Of a stretch of DNA of 64,000 nt, positions 41,791 through 49,691 are shown one piece after another. Numbering within the stretch: position 1 is the stretch's first letter; each line of letters starts with the position of its first letter. This stretch comes from JAPPFW01 sp965231815 (GTDB lineage: Bacteria; Actinomycetota; Acidimicrobiia; Spongiisociales; Spongiisociaceae): the NCBI GenBank assembly GCA_965231815.1, contig OZ246890.1:186001-250000 (forward strand), read 5' to 3'. The translations under genes and the position numbers were made by a program. Below the pieces are notes generated by a model. The model searched no databases. It had not been told where the DNA came from and worked only from the letters and a program-made list of their open reading frames with translations.

Positions 41791-42387
41791 TCACTCAGTC
41801 GGGGCAGCCATCTCCTGTCGGCGGGACATGAGCCGGTGGATCGTTGCCTTGTAGGTCATATCGGCAACGGCTAGGCCGATCTCCGCCAGCCTCGGCGAGC
41901 AATCGGCCGGCGCGAAGGTCTGCGACTCGGCCAAACGCTCCCAATGTGGAGCCAGCCTGTTGGGACCTGAAACGCCACCTCGTCCCGCTGAGGCTACAAA
42001 CAACGTGGTGGTCACGCCGGAGTTGATGATCCGGATCACACACATCTCGCAAGGTTCCATCGAGCTGACCAGGGTGTGGCGTCGTAGATCAGCCTGGTTG
42101 CCGAGATCGTTCTCGTAGCGTGTGAGGAGAACCATCTCGGCATGGAAGTCGCTCCTGAACCGGGGATAGAACATCCGGTTGCGTTCCCGCAGGATCACCT
42201 CACCGTCCGGATCGACGATGACCGCCCCGATCGCGGAGTTACCCTCTAGGGCGCCTTCGATCGCTTGGTCGATAGCGATGCGGGCGTATCCGTCGTGGGG
42301 CCGTACCTCTGGGTGGGAGGCCACCTCATCGGCCAGGGCCAGAAGTTCAGTGCGAGTCCGGGAAGGCAGGGCTGCTTGCTGTTCCAT
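41791..42387 (-). CDS. Nucleoside/cytidine deaminase-fold protein
   Basis: A 198-residue zinc deaminase. The zinc site is complete: FHAEMVLL (His and catalytic Glu) and SMEPCEMCVIRIINSGV (PCxxC). AIGAVIVDPDGEVILRERN is the family's first strand pair. This layout is closest to guanine/cytosine/tRNA-adenosine-type deaminases rather than the APOBEC-like branch. ATG 42387 has GAGAGGA upstream. It lies 80 bp ahead of the SMC-like gene on the same strand and may be the first gene of that operon; nucleotide deaminases are known to act in phage defence, but a housekeeping salvage role is equally possible. Confidence 0.75.
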   Translation of the reverse strand: MEQQAALPSRTRTELLALADEVASHPEVRPHDGYARIAIDQAIEGALEGNSAIGAVIVDPDGEVILRERNRMFYPRFRSDFHAEMVLLTRYENDLGNQADLRRHTLVSSMEPCEMCVIRIINSGVTTTLFVASAGRGGVSGPNRLAPHWERLAESQTFAPADCSPRLAEIGLAVADMTYKATIHRLMSRRQEMAAPTE

Positions 42388-42594
42388 GCATCCTCTCACC
42401 GTGAGGCTTGGGTCATGTGCGATGCCGAACACGCACTCTCTCGATAACCGTTCCTCCCGCGGTGGCTAGGCATCCGCGAGTCGTCTTTCGAGCGTCACCC
42501 AATATAGATATTGGACATGACGGTCTCCCCTCGGGAACGTTACCGAATTGGGCCCCCGGACTGGAATGTTCCAACCATAAGAGTCAGACGTTGG

Positions 42595-43845
42595 CTACGT
42601 TGAGCTTGCCACGGAGTCACGACGTTCCGCCGCCATCCTCTTGAGCTTTCTTACACCTCCCAGGATGATGGCCCGCTCCTCCTCGGCGGCTTGATCGAAA
42701 AAGCCCGCAGGCCAGTCCTCAATAGCACCCAGCGGGGACAACTCTACCTCACGGTAGCTGGTGAGCCCGGTCTCACGGTCGCGTTCGGCGAATATGACAT
42801 TGGCTAGATCAAGCAGTTCGTCGTCAGCATCCTCCACGATGCGGCGGCGGAGCCGGGACACCATGTACTCGCTGTGAGTCTCCACAATCAGTTGCCGTCC
42901 TGACCGGACCACCGCGATGAAGAAGTCGGTCAGTCGCTGTTGAAGTGCAGGATGTAGATGAAGTTCGGGCTGCTCCAGCAGGATCACACTCCCAGGCTCG
43001 GCCAGCAGACACTGCACTAGCACCGGAAGCAGTTGGCTTACTCCAACCCCGACCGATGAAAGGGGTAGGAACGAGTCCAACCCATGAGGCCTTACCTCGA
43101 TCTGCGGGTTTGGGGGAACGACAAGTGGGACCGAATCAAACCAATGAAGCCTTGCCTCGACACCAGCCACCCGAACGTCTGCAGCCAGCCCTAGGTCCGT
43201 GACCCAGGACCGAAGAATATCCTTAATGGTATACACTCGATCCCCAGGCATCGGAAGTCCAGTAACTTCGTCCCCCTGCTTTGCCAGCAGGTTGGCCGTG
43301 AACTCCCCACGCTTGCCCACATCGCTCGGGACGCGATTCGATCTGGTCTCTGGGTAGCCCCCCGGACTCTTCCTTAGAGGACCTACGTAGAGGACCTTGT
43401 TACACAAGAGATCGTACTCCGAATTGTCCATGTCGTCGTCAATTGGGTCGAAGCTGATCTCATCGATGCCAGTAGAAGGATTCCAGTCGATATCGAGGCC
43501 CCAAACACCTCTGCCACCTATCCGACGTATATCAACTCCAATCGAAACAGTATTCGGAGGAGCTGTGCTCTTATTACTGGACACTCTCGATACATCATCG
43601 GGTTCACTAATATCCGTTATAGACATGTCGTCTTGTCCAACACCGGGAGGAAGTCCATAATCTGGAAGCCCATGACGCATAAGGAATAGAGCACGCAATA
43701 TCGTGCTCTTGCCGGATGAGTTCTCGCCGACAAGAAGTGTCAACGGCGCCATCCCAATATCGCCCTCCGTAACGGACTTGAAATTGCGCAATCTCAGTTT
43801 GCTGATAAACGGGTACCGGTAGTCCTTCAGCAAGGTTTCGGTCAT
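42595..43845 (-). CDS. AAA/DUF3696-like ATPase, module copy 2, intact
   Basis: A 416-residue ABC-type ATPase of the AAA_15/AAA_21 plus DUF3696 kind. Order: RLRNFKSVTEGDIGMAPLTL, Walker A LVGENSSGKSTILRALFLMR, a variable insert, GPLRKSPGGYPE, LPLSSVGVGVSQLLPVLVQC (signature-like), Walker B SVILLEQPELHLHPALQQR, LIVETHSEYMVSRLRRRI, then the DUF3696-type tail GLTSYREVELSPLGAIEDWP. No fused nuclease domain is visible. The start overlaps the upstream module protein by ATGA; it is last in a four-gene operon. Such ATPases are frequent sensors or motors in defence islands. Confidence 0.85.
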   Translation of the reverse strand: MTETLLKDYRYPFISKLRLRNFKSVTEGDIGMAPLTLLVGENSSGKSTILRALFLMRHGLPDYGLPPGVGQDDMSITDISEPDDVSRVSSNKSTAPPNTVSIGVDIRRIGGRGVWGLDIDWNPSTGIDEISFDPIDDDMDNSEYDLLCNKVLYVGPLRKSPGGYPETRSNRVPSDVGKRGEFTANLLAKQGDEVTGLPMPGDRVYTIKDILRSWVTDLGLAADVRVAGVEARLHWFDSVPLVVPPNPQIEVRPHGLDSFLPLSSVGVGVSQLLPVLVQCLLAEPGSVILLEQPELHLHPALQQRLTDFFIAVVRSGRQLIVETHSEYMVSRLRRRIVEDADDELLDLANVIFAERDRETGLTSYREVELSPLGAIEDWPAGFFDQAAEEERAIILGGVRKLKRMAAERRDSVASST

Positions 43846-44780
43846 CCGATAATCCCTTCCACGGTCTCGTACAGGAATTCGTAGCGTTTGCCATTGCTAT
43901 CGAAGCGTACCGAGCCCGATGGTTCGTCACCGCCGATAACCTTGACGAACCCGGCCCCCGCCAGCGCATCTGCCATCGTGAGCTGCAGTAGCCAGTCGGC
44001 CACATCGTCTTGGTCTCTACGGACGGGAGGAGAGGTGATAAGCGATCCCCTGGGTTGGAACATGGTGGGGTAAGCCCTCAGAATCCGGCGGTCGAGAGTT
44101 CCAGCCACCTGTTCCACACAGCTGGGCGAGAAACCGCGGGTCCGACCCTCCCGGGTTGCCTTTTCCAGGAAACAGAGGGTCTCTGTATGGAACCCGTTGT
44201 GGGAATGTTGACCCGGCGCCGAGAGCAGCCGAGGGTCTACATAGGGCAACGCTATGTCATCATCGTCATGTTTCTCTTTGCAATCCCGAGAGAGCTCGCG
44301 TAGGTATTCGGCTTCGGTTTCGAGGGTCGGCCACCGCAGGTCTCGTACCCGCCCCTGGAGTGGCATACCCCGATGGGAACTCTGGAAGTCGTCTTCCACA
44401 CCGCAATGGCCGGCGCTCATCGCCTTCAACGCCTCGTCGGTCAAGACCCCGATCCGGCGCCGGATCTGCGCGTACCAGATCCAACCTGTCAATCCTGCCA
44501 GACCGGCGATGGAATACGGAAGACCTGTTTGGTCCGGTACTAGGTACACGTCTTCTGCTGTAGCCAACGAGCGTTCGTTGGTAACGAACGCACCAAAGAA
44601 GCATCTCCTTTCCTTCTCGACTTCCATAACGACCACCATCCGGTTCGGACTGGGCGCATCCATCTCAGAGACGACGAGGACATCACCTTCCACCACATCC
44701 CCGTATTCCGGTTCGTCATCGCGCCACGGATACTCCACCGGTCGGTAGTCATTCAACGTAGGGCCAAGCCAATCCGCCAT
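43842..44780 (-). CDS. Unrecognised ~312-aa module protein, copy 2
   Basis: Paralogue of 36635-37573, about half identical by eye, with the same conserved blocks (LATAEDVYLVPDQTGLPYS, SHRGMPLQGRVRDLRWPT, IALPYVDPRLL, GRTRGFSPSCVEQ, AGAGFVKVIGGD). The N terminus has several beta strands (GDVLVVSEM, RMVVVMEVEKERRCFFGAF), and the C-terminal 60 residues look like a compact alpha/beta unit ending RYEFLYETVEG. ATG 44780 starts just after the sigma-like stop (44785), and the end overlaps the ATPase start by ATGA. No enzymatic signature recognised; retention in both copies suggests a core function in the module. Confidence 0.72.
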   Translation of the reverse strand: MADWLGPTLNDYRPVEYPWRDDEPEYGDVVEGDVLVVSEMDAPSPNRMVVVMEVEKERRCFFGAFVTNERSLATAEDVYLVPDQTGLPYSIAGLAGLTGWIWYAQIRRRIGVLTDEALKAMSAGHCGVEDDFQSSHRGMPLQGRVRDLRWPTLETEAEYLRELSRDCKEKHDDDDIALPYVDPRLLSAPGQHSHNGFHTETLCFLEKATREGRTRGFSPSCVEQVAGTLDRRILRAYPTMFQPRGSLITSPPVRRDQDDVADWLLQLTMADALAGAGFVKVIGGDEPSGSVRFDSNGKRYEFLYETVEGIIG

Positions 44781-44784
44781 GTGA

Positions 44785-45741
44785 TCAACCTCCATTTGCA
44801 GGTACGGCAATCGAGAGTGCGATGCGGTCCATTAACTTCTCCTGAGAAGGGGCGGCAAGGTGCCGGGAGGCGATGCGGATTCGTTTCAAAAGGACATGCC
44901 GACGCTTGATGAGGGTGGGACGGCTCACACCGATCCATCCGGCAACCTCGGTATCGGGAAGACCTGCCAGTCGTCCTCGGAGGATCGCCGCATCCTCTTC
45001 GGACATATCAGACAGTAGTTCCGATGCAATCGTCATGACTTCGACAATCTCCTCCGGCGATAGGACATCAGGGGTAGATACCTCCCGTGCTCTATCTAGT
45101 TCAAGGACGGCAGGTATCCAGTCTGTCAAGACCGATTCCAGAATCCTGCCGATATCACGAATCGCAACTCCGCCGGGCGTGTGATACAGGATCAAGTCGA
45201 GAACGGCTTCGAGCGCAACCTCGGAGTACACGGTCGGTGCACGTTCGCCTGATTCTGGCTGCCTACGGGGAACAACGCGTGCGTGCTCGGCCACCCTACG
45301 CACCTCGCGATCTGTAAGGGCGCGATACGGTTCCCGCACACCGACACGTCGGAAGAGCTTGTACCCCGAACCTGCAATTCTATCGACGGCTTCCGCGCGG
45401 GCCAGATACCGTCCTGCGCGTGCCAGGAGATTGTCTACTACCGTCCGAACCCTGCGGCGCGCCATGGCGATCTTGACCTGTCGATTCAAGAGAGCCCGCC
45501 AATCGGAGAGACGACCTGCTACATCAAATAGATAGGCAAGCTGATGCTCACCCAGAAGCCGCTCCACCACCACATCCTGGACGAGTTCCTCAATAGTGTC
45601 GCTGTCCCACGATGGCGACCGCGCGTACACGATCGGCGGATATTTTCGAGCTTGGGAGGCACACGCACGACGGACCTCTTCGAGGATCGCCGGGCCGATG
45701 ATCTCCGTCTTGTACTCGGCTCGGAGTTCCCGGAGGGTCAC
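44785..45741 (-). CDS. Sigma70-like helix-turn-helix protein, module copy 2
   Basis: A 318-residue protein with two sigma-like parts. Residues about 50-115 (ELVQDVVVERLLGEHQLAYL, DWRALLNRQVKIAMARRRVR) resemble sigma region 2. The C terminus (AAILRGRLAGLPDTEVAGWI, then GVSRPTLIKRRHVLLKRIRI) is a region-4-like HTH. A middle section with RDIGRILESVLTDWIPAVLE is specific to this pair. The size exceeds ordinary ECF sigma factors (about 180-200 residues). It overlaps the small gene by ATGA and is followed by the ~312-aa gene. It may direct transcription of the module or have been repurposed. Confidence 0.65.
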   Translation of the reverse strand: MTLRELRAEYKTEIIGPAILEEVRRACASQARKYPPIVYARSPSWDSDTIEELVQDVVVERLLGEHQLAYLFDVAGRLSDWRALLNRQVKIAMARRRVRTVVDNLLARAGRYLARAEAVDRIAGSGYKLFRRVGVREPYRALTDREVRRVAEHARVVPRRQPESGERAPTVYSEVALEAVLDLILYHTPGGVAIRDIGRILESVLTDWIPAVLELDRAREVSTPDVLSPEEIVEVMTIASELLSDMSEEDAAILRGRLAGLPDTEVAGWIGVSRPTLIKRRHVLLKRIRIASRHLAAPSQEKLMDRIALSIAVPANGG

Positions 45742-46142
45742 CTTCTCTTCCTCCTCGTGCCCTTAGAACGTTGCTGTCTCGTCCTGTGCACGCGTTCCAG
45801 GATCTCCATGACTCGCTCTTGGACGTCCAAATCCGGTTCTCTGCACGACCAACGACCCGTCAATTCGGATATGGGCACCTTGGCCGTTCTCGTATGGCTT
45901 ATCCAGCCGTGCTCGTCGATACGGCAATCGGCAACACCACAGCTGCCGCCGTGGGGACGGTGCGGAGTCCCGTCGTATCCGGGACTCGTGGATCGCAACA
46001 CGACCGGGAACTCTATCCGATCATGCAGGTGGCTGGCCACTATCCACCGGTGCTCCTTTGTTAATGGTGCATTTCGGTCCACGGGCTCAATACTCTGTGG
46101 CAAGCAAAACCAGTCACCCACTGCTGGGATACATGCTGACAT
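45738..46142 (-). CDS. Small basic module protein, copy 2, possibly PemK/MazF-like
   Basis: A 134-residue protein, first gene of the intact module, with ATG 46142 behind AGGATCC. The N-terminal AVGDWFCLPQS, then KEHRWIVASHLHDRIEFPVV and CRIDEHGWISHTR, suggests a small beta-barrel as in PemK/MazF-type proteins, but key residues cannot be assigned. The end is helical and very basic (QQRSKGTRRKRR), favouring nucleic-acid contact. An inverted repeat lies 14-33 bp upstream. Toxin, anti-sigma or RNA-binding roles are all possible; the fold suggestion is weak. Confidence 0.6.
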   Translation of the reverse strand: MSACIPAVGDWFCLPQSIEPVDRNAPLTKEHRWIVASHLHDRIEFPVVLRSTSPGYDGTPHRPHGGSCGVADCRIDEHGWISHTRTAKVPISELTGRWSCREPDLDVQERVMEILERVHRTRQQRSKGTRRKRR

Positions 46143-46155
46143 ATATACAGGATCC

Positions 46156-46175
46156 TATGTCTTGGGTGGGACATA
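46156..46175. promoter_or_regulatory. Inverted repeat TATGTC-N8-GACATA ahead of the four-gene module
   Basis: Perfect 6-bp half-sites TATGTC (46156-46161) and GACATA (46170-46175) separated by eight bases, centred about 24 bp upstream of the first module gene (start 46142). The site could be an operator for module self-regulation. Copy 1 of the module, entered from the HEPN gene, has no equivalent. Confidence 0.5.
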
Positions 46176-46240
46176 AGTCGTTGTTTGGAGTTGGGACGCT
46201 GAATGAACAGCCAAGCCGGGGCCGGTAGGATCCAGAACGG

Positions 46241-47335
46241 ATGGCAGCATCGTATCGGGATCAGTATGTGGACCTTATGCGTTCAGTCTCGCTGGTGGTG
46301 GTGGTGATATGGCACTGGATGTTTACGATCCTCGTGGTCTCTCCGGAGACGGTCTCGCCCTCCAACCCGATCGGCTTCACTCGGGGTCTCTGGGTCGCAA
46401 CCTGGGTGTTACAGGTGATGCCGGTGTTCTTCTTCGTAGGCGGTTACACGCACCACCGGTCCTTCCGTAACTACACACGGGGAACCTCCCGGCGATTCCT
46501 CAAACGACGGATGGGACAGCTCCTCGGCCCGGCGGTAGGGCTGGTGGCGGTCTGGGTTGCCATCGGGTGGATACTGGAAGTCGCCCTCCATCCGGCCTGG
46601 ATATGGTCGGCGGTAATCCTGGTGCTGTCGCCGCTGTGGTTCCTGGTGGTGTACGTGGTGATGGTCCTGATCGCGCCGATTGCCATCCGGGCTCACTGGC
46701 GCTGGGGGGAGATTGCGCCGGTATGGCTGCTGGGTCTGGCCGGAGTGCTGGACGTGCTCCGTTTCACCCAAGGCCAAGGATGGGCGGCATGGGCGAACTT
46801 CGTGGTGATATGGGGACTGGCCCACCAACTCGGCTTCTTCTACGACCGGCTGGTGGCCGCCCCGCCCCGCACCGGATGGATGATGTTCTGGGCCGGCCTG
46901 TTTGCTCTCATCGCCCTCACCAACATGGGCTTCTACCCGCGGTCCCTGGTAGGTGTACCCGGCGAGCGCTTCTCCAACATGGGACCGCCCACCCTGGCCA
47001 TCGTCGCGTTAACGTTCCTCCAGATAGGGCTGGTGCTGGTCATCCGGCCCAAGGTGCTCGCTTGGCTGGACAGAGGATCCTTGGCCCAGCAAGTGGTCGG
47101 ATGGATCAACCAACACGCCATGCCCCTCTACCTGTTCCATTCCACCGGCATGGCCGTGGTAGTAGCCGTCCTGTTTGGTTTCGGCTACGTACCCCCCGCC
47201 GAGCCCACCCTCGAATGGTGGCTGACCAGACCCCTCTGGTTGATCGGCCCCGCCATAGCCACCTGGCCCCTCCTGGCCCTATACCGGGTTACCAAGCACC
47301 CCGCTGCCGAAGCCGTCCAGAATACCGCTGACTAA
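46241..47335 (+). CDS. Acyltransferase 3 family membrane protein
   Basis: A 364-residue polytopic protein with about ten membrane helices. The N-terminal RDQYVDLMRSVSLVVVVIWH carries the R-x10-H pattern (Arg plus His at the end of helix 1) of acyltransferase-3 enzymes, which O-acylate cell-surface sugars or lipids. FFVGGYTHHRSFRNY follows on helix 2. It diverges from the four-gene module and may be unrelated to it. The acceptor is unknown. Confidence 0.78.
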   Translation: MAASYRDQYVDLMRSVSLVVVVIWHWMFTILVVSPETVSPSNPIGFTRGLWVATWVLQVMPVFFFVGGYTHHRSFRNYTRGTSRRFLKRRMGQLLGPAVGLVAVWVAIGWILEVALHPAWIWSAVILVLSPLWFLVVYVVMVLIAPIAIRAHWRWGEIAPVWLLGLAGVLDVLRFTQGQGWAAWANFVVIWGLAHQLGFFYDRLVAAPPRTGWMMFWAGLFALIALTNMGFYPRSLVGVPGERFSNMGPPTLAIVALTFLQIGLVLVIRPKVLAWLDRGSLAQQVVGWINQHAMPLYLFHSTGMAVVVAVLFGFGYVPPAEPTLEWWLTRPLWLIGPAIATWPLLALYRVTKHPAAEAVQNTAD

Positions 47336-47466
47336 CGATCGCAGCGGGGGCAGGGCAGTTCACATCGCCTGGACAGAAAGCCAAGTTTCCGCTCAGCGTC
47401 GGCTATGAAGAGCGTCACGCCAAGAGCCCGCCGACAAATGTCACATGTGTAGGTTATTCTCGCCGT
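47336..47466 (-). other. Short antisense segment with a Cys-rich frame
   Basis: On the minus strand, 47332-47460 encodes a zinc-ribbon-like string (TYTCDICRRALGV ... CELPCPRCDR) ending in TAG. It has no good start codon or ribosome-binding site and runs into the methylase gene on the other strand. It may be a gene remnant; I do not call a protein. Confidence 0.25.
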
Positions 47467-48384
47467 ATGATCGAAAAGCGACCACCAGGGCCACCGCCGA
47501 ACCGTGAGCAGGTGCTCGCGGCGCTCCTCGATGAGGGGATCGTGTGGGGAGACTCGGCCGAGTGGCTGCCCCGTCTGCCCTCTAGTTCGGTGGACCTGTT
47601 CTTTATGTCTCCTCCTTACGCGGATGCCCGTTCCTATTCCCGCATACCGCCGGATCGCTACGTGGAATGGTTCATGCCGTTCGCCGAGGCCATGCTCCAC
47701 GCGACCTCGGATACCGGCTCCTTCGTACTAAACATCAAGAACCGGGTCGCCAAATCAGGCCCGCTAAAGGGTCAGCGCCATCCCTACGTGTATCAGCTGG
47801 TTATCGCCCTACAGAACCTGGGGTGGAGATGGACGGAGACCTACATCTGGCGCAAACCGAACGCCATCCCGGGCCGGTTCGGACCTCGGACGAAAGATGC
47901 TTTCGAATACGTATATCACTTTACGAAAGGACCAAGTCCTTACTTCGATCTTGACGCTGTCCGGGTTCCGTACAAGACGGACGCGGCGGAGATCGTCCGG
48001 CGTAGCCTCGATACCAACGGCCGCCGCAACACCGCAGCAGGGTTCGGCCGGGATCGTGCCCGTACGTACGGGCACGACGGCGCCGACCCGGGAAATGTGA
48101 TCACGGTGGGCCAGACCTACAACCAGCACAAGGGCCCCGCCGGACTCCATACCGCAGTCATGCCCGAGGGCCTGGCCGAGTTCTTCGTAAGGGCAGCTTG
48201 CCCACCGGGCGGAGTGGTTATCGATCCGTTCGCCGGTTCGGGCACCACCATCCTCGTCGCCCATCGCCACGGGCGCAGATCGGGCGGGATCGATATACAC
48301 GAACAGTATGTGGCCGTCGCCCGAGATCGCTTGGCTAGCGACCACACACAAGAGGAGCTGGGACTACTCTTTGCCACTCACTGA
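47467..48384 (+). CDS. Site-specific DNA methyltransferase, N4-cytosine/N6-adenine beta class
   Basis: A 305-residue methylase of a type II-like restriction-modification system. The catalytic motif IV is MSPPYADARSY (residues about 47-57); SPPY favours N4-cytosine methylation. Motif I follows late as VIDPFAGSGTTILVAHRHGR (about residue 250), so the order IV-TRD-I marks the beta class. The intervening WRKPNAIPGRFGPRTKDAFE and downstream region form the target-recognition part. The probable partner nuclease lies at 48680-49606 on the same strand, separated by a 117-bp repeat. Confidence 0.88.
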   Translation: MIEKRPPGPPPNREQVLAALLDEGIVWGDSAEWLPRLPSSSVDLFFMSPPYADARSYSRIPPDRYVEWFMPFAEAMLHATSDTGSFVLNIKNRVAKSGPLKGQRHPYVYQLVIALQNLGWRWTETYIWRKPNAIPGRFGPRTKDAFEYVYHFTKGPSPYFDLDAVRVPYKTDAAEIVRRSLDTNGRRNTAAGFGRDRARTYGHDGADPGNVITVGQTYNQHKGPAGLHTAVMPEGLAEFFVRAACPPGGVVIDPFAGSGTTILVAHRHGRRSGGIDIHEQYVAVARDRLASDHTQEELGLLFATH

Positions 48385-48460
48385 GCCAGAGCGCCACCTC
48401 CTGTAGAATGCGGGCACCACACCGAGCCCGACTGCGCGTCGGCAGGCCGTCACCATTGTC

Positions 48461-48578
48461 CTAGGAGAGTGCTTAAAAACGAATCTTACGGGGTTCGGTG
48501 GTCGGTAAACCGCCTGGTCAGAGAGTTGCGGCTCAGTGGCTGAACCCCTTTGTACGGGGTTTCTCAGCACCCTCCTAG
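48461..48578 (-). mobile_element. 117-bp MITE-like repeat, family 1, copy E
   Basis: Same orientation as copies B and C, with CTAG at both ends. The left end GAGAGTGCTTAAAAACGA has a few substitutions, the core TAAACCGCCTGGTCAG is conserved and the right end GGGGTTTCTCAGCACCCTC is intact. It is inserted between the methylase and endonuclease genes of one system. The nuclease frame stays open through part of the repeat to an ATG-like start at 48536, which I reject. Confidence 0.85.
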
Positions 48579-48679
48579 CGAAGTCCGGCGCGGTGAGGGA
48601 AGAAGCCGGCGACCTGCTGGGCAAGGGTTTCATCGCAGCAACCCAACCATCGTTTCACTACATACCGCGAGGCGACACG

Positions 48680-49606
48680 ATGGCCGACGAGAGGGAGTTC
48701 GAAGTCGCCTATGAGTGTCTGGCTGAACACACTGACAACTTCGCCACCGTCTCCGAGGAAAACCTGATCAGGGCACTGACCGAGAAGCCGGCCGTGCTTG
48801 CACCCCTACGGATGATCCTGGGTTTCACATACAACGAACTGTCCTGGGCGATGAAGCTCACTCGAGCCGGAACCACAACTTCGGGTACAACTCTGAGGAA
48901 CTTCGAGCGCGGCCCGGAACCGGGACTCACGACGGCAAGAAGAACTGAGATGATCGAGACCATCGCCGCGACTGCCGGCGCGGCGATGGATAGGAGGATC
49001 CTGCAGATACCCGAACCGACGCGCAGATTCTTCCATTCCAAGTTGGACAAGAGGGACACCGTGGATGGCTGGCAAACTGTCGCCGTGGCTGCCGATGGCG
49101 TGCCGTATTCGGCCCTGCTCTACCAACGATACGTCGGCGGGGTATGGCGACAGATCCAGGACGCATACTCGGAGGTCAAGGGAGACAACCTCTTGGAGCA
49201 ACCGATCGCGGACCTATTCGACGCCAATGGCATCTCTTACTACCGGTCTCGAACAGGAGCGTCCGGGGCAACTACGACCGAACGGAGGTTCGGACTCGCG
49301 CCGGGACCCGACTTCCTGTTGCCGGAGGAGTCACCCACCGTGATCATCGAGTCGAAGGTCGCCGAGGATGGTGGGACCGCCCGGGACAAGGCAGCCCGGA
49401 TCAAGAACGCGTCCGAATCGGCTAGAGCTCGCGGTCTGCTCCCGTGTGCGGTCATCGACGGTAAGGGGTGGTCGGAACGGCCCAAGGCGCTTCTCGACAT
49501 CGTGATCGCCACGGACGGCCGTACGTATTCCCTCACGACGCTTGCTCACCTGCTCGACATCCCTGAAATCGCAGAGCAGCATTCCACTGCGACAGACTCC
49601 GTATAG
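48680..49606 (+). CDS. PD-(D/E)XK restriction endonuclease, partner of the 47467 methylase
   Basis: A 308-residue protein. The C-terminal third has the nuclease motif GLAPGPDFLLPEES followed by TVIIESKVAEDGGTARDKAA (Asp, then E-S-K), typical of type II endonucleases. The N-terminal LAPLRMILGFTYNELSWAMK suggests an HTH or specificity domain. ATG 48680 (MADEREFEV) is preferred because earlier in-frame codons lie in the inserted repeat. Adjacent to the methylase and co-oriented, it most likely forms a type II system. No family name can be given; the target sequence is unknown. Confidence 0.72.
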   Translation: MADEREFEVAYECLAEHTDNFATVSEENLIRALTEKPAVLAPLRMILGFTYNELSWAMKLTRAGTTTSGTTLRNFERGPEPGLTTARRTEMIETIAATAGAAMDRRILQIPEPTRRFFHSKLDKRDTVDGWQTVAVAADGVPYSALLYQRYVGGVWRQIQDAYSEVKGDNLLEQPIADLFDANGISYYRSRTGASGATTTERRFGLAPGPDFLLPEESPTVIIESKVAEDGGTARDKAARIKNASESARARGLLPCAVIDGKGWSERPKALLDIVIATDGRTYSLTTLAHLLDIPEIAEQHSTATDSV

Positions 49607-49691
49607 TGACCACTCCGGTACACCTACGATCATCGATCAGGCCAAACTGCCGAGCCGCGTTCCAGAACGAGCAAAGGCACCTATTCTCCGC

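Noticed and set aside
47332..47700. 122-codon minus-strand frame with a Cys-rich end
   Set aside because: Most of it is antisense to the methylase; only the last ~40 codons look protein-like and lack a start.
48536..48679. Upstream start of the restriction endonuclease inside repeat copy E
   Set aside because: The extra 48 residues are repeat-encoded and non-homologous; ATG 48680 begins the domain-like sequence.
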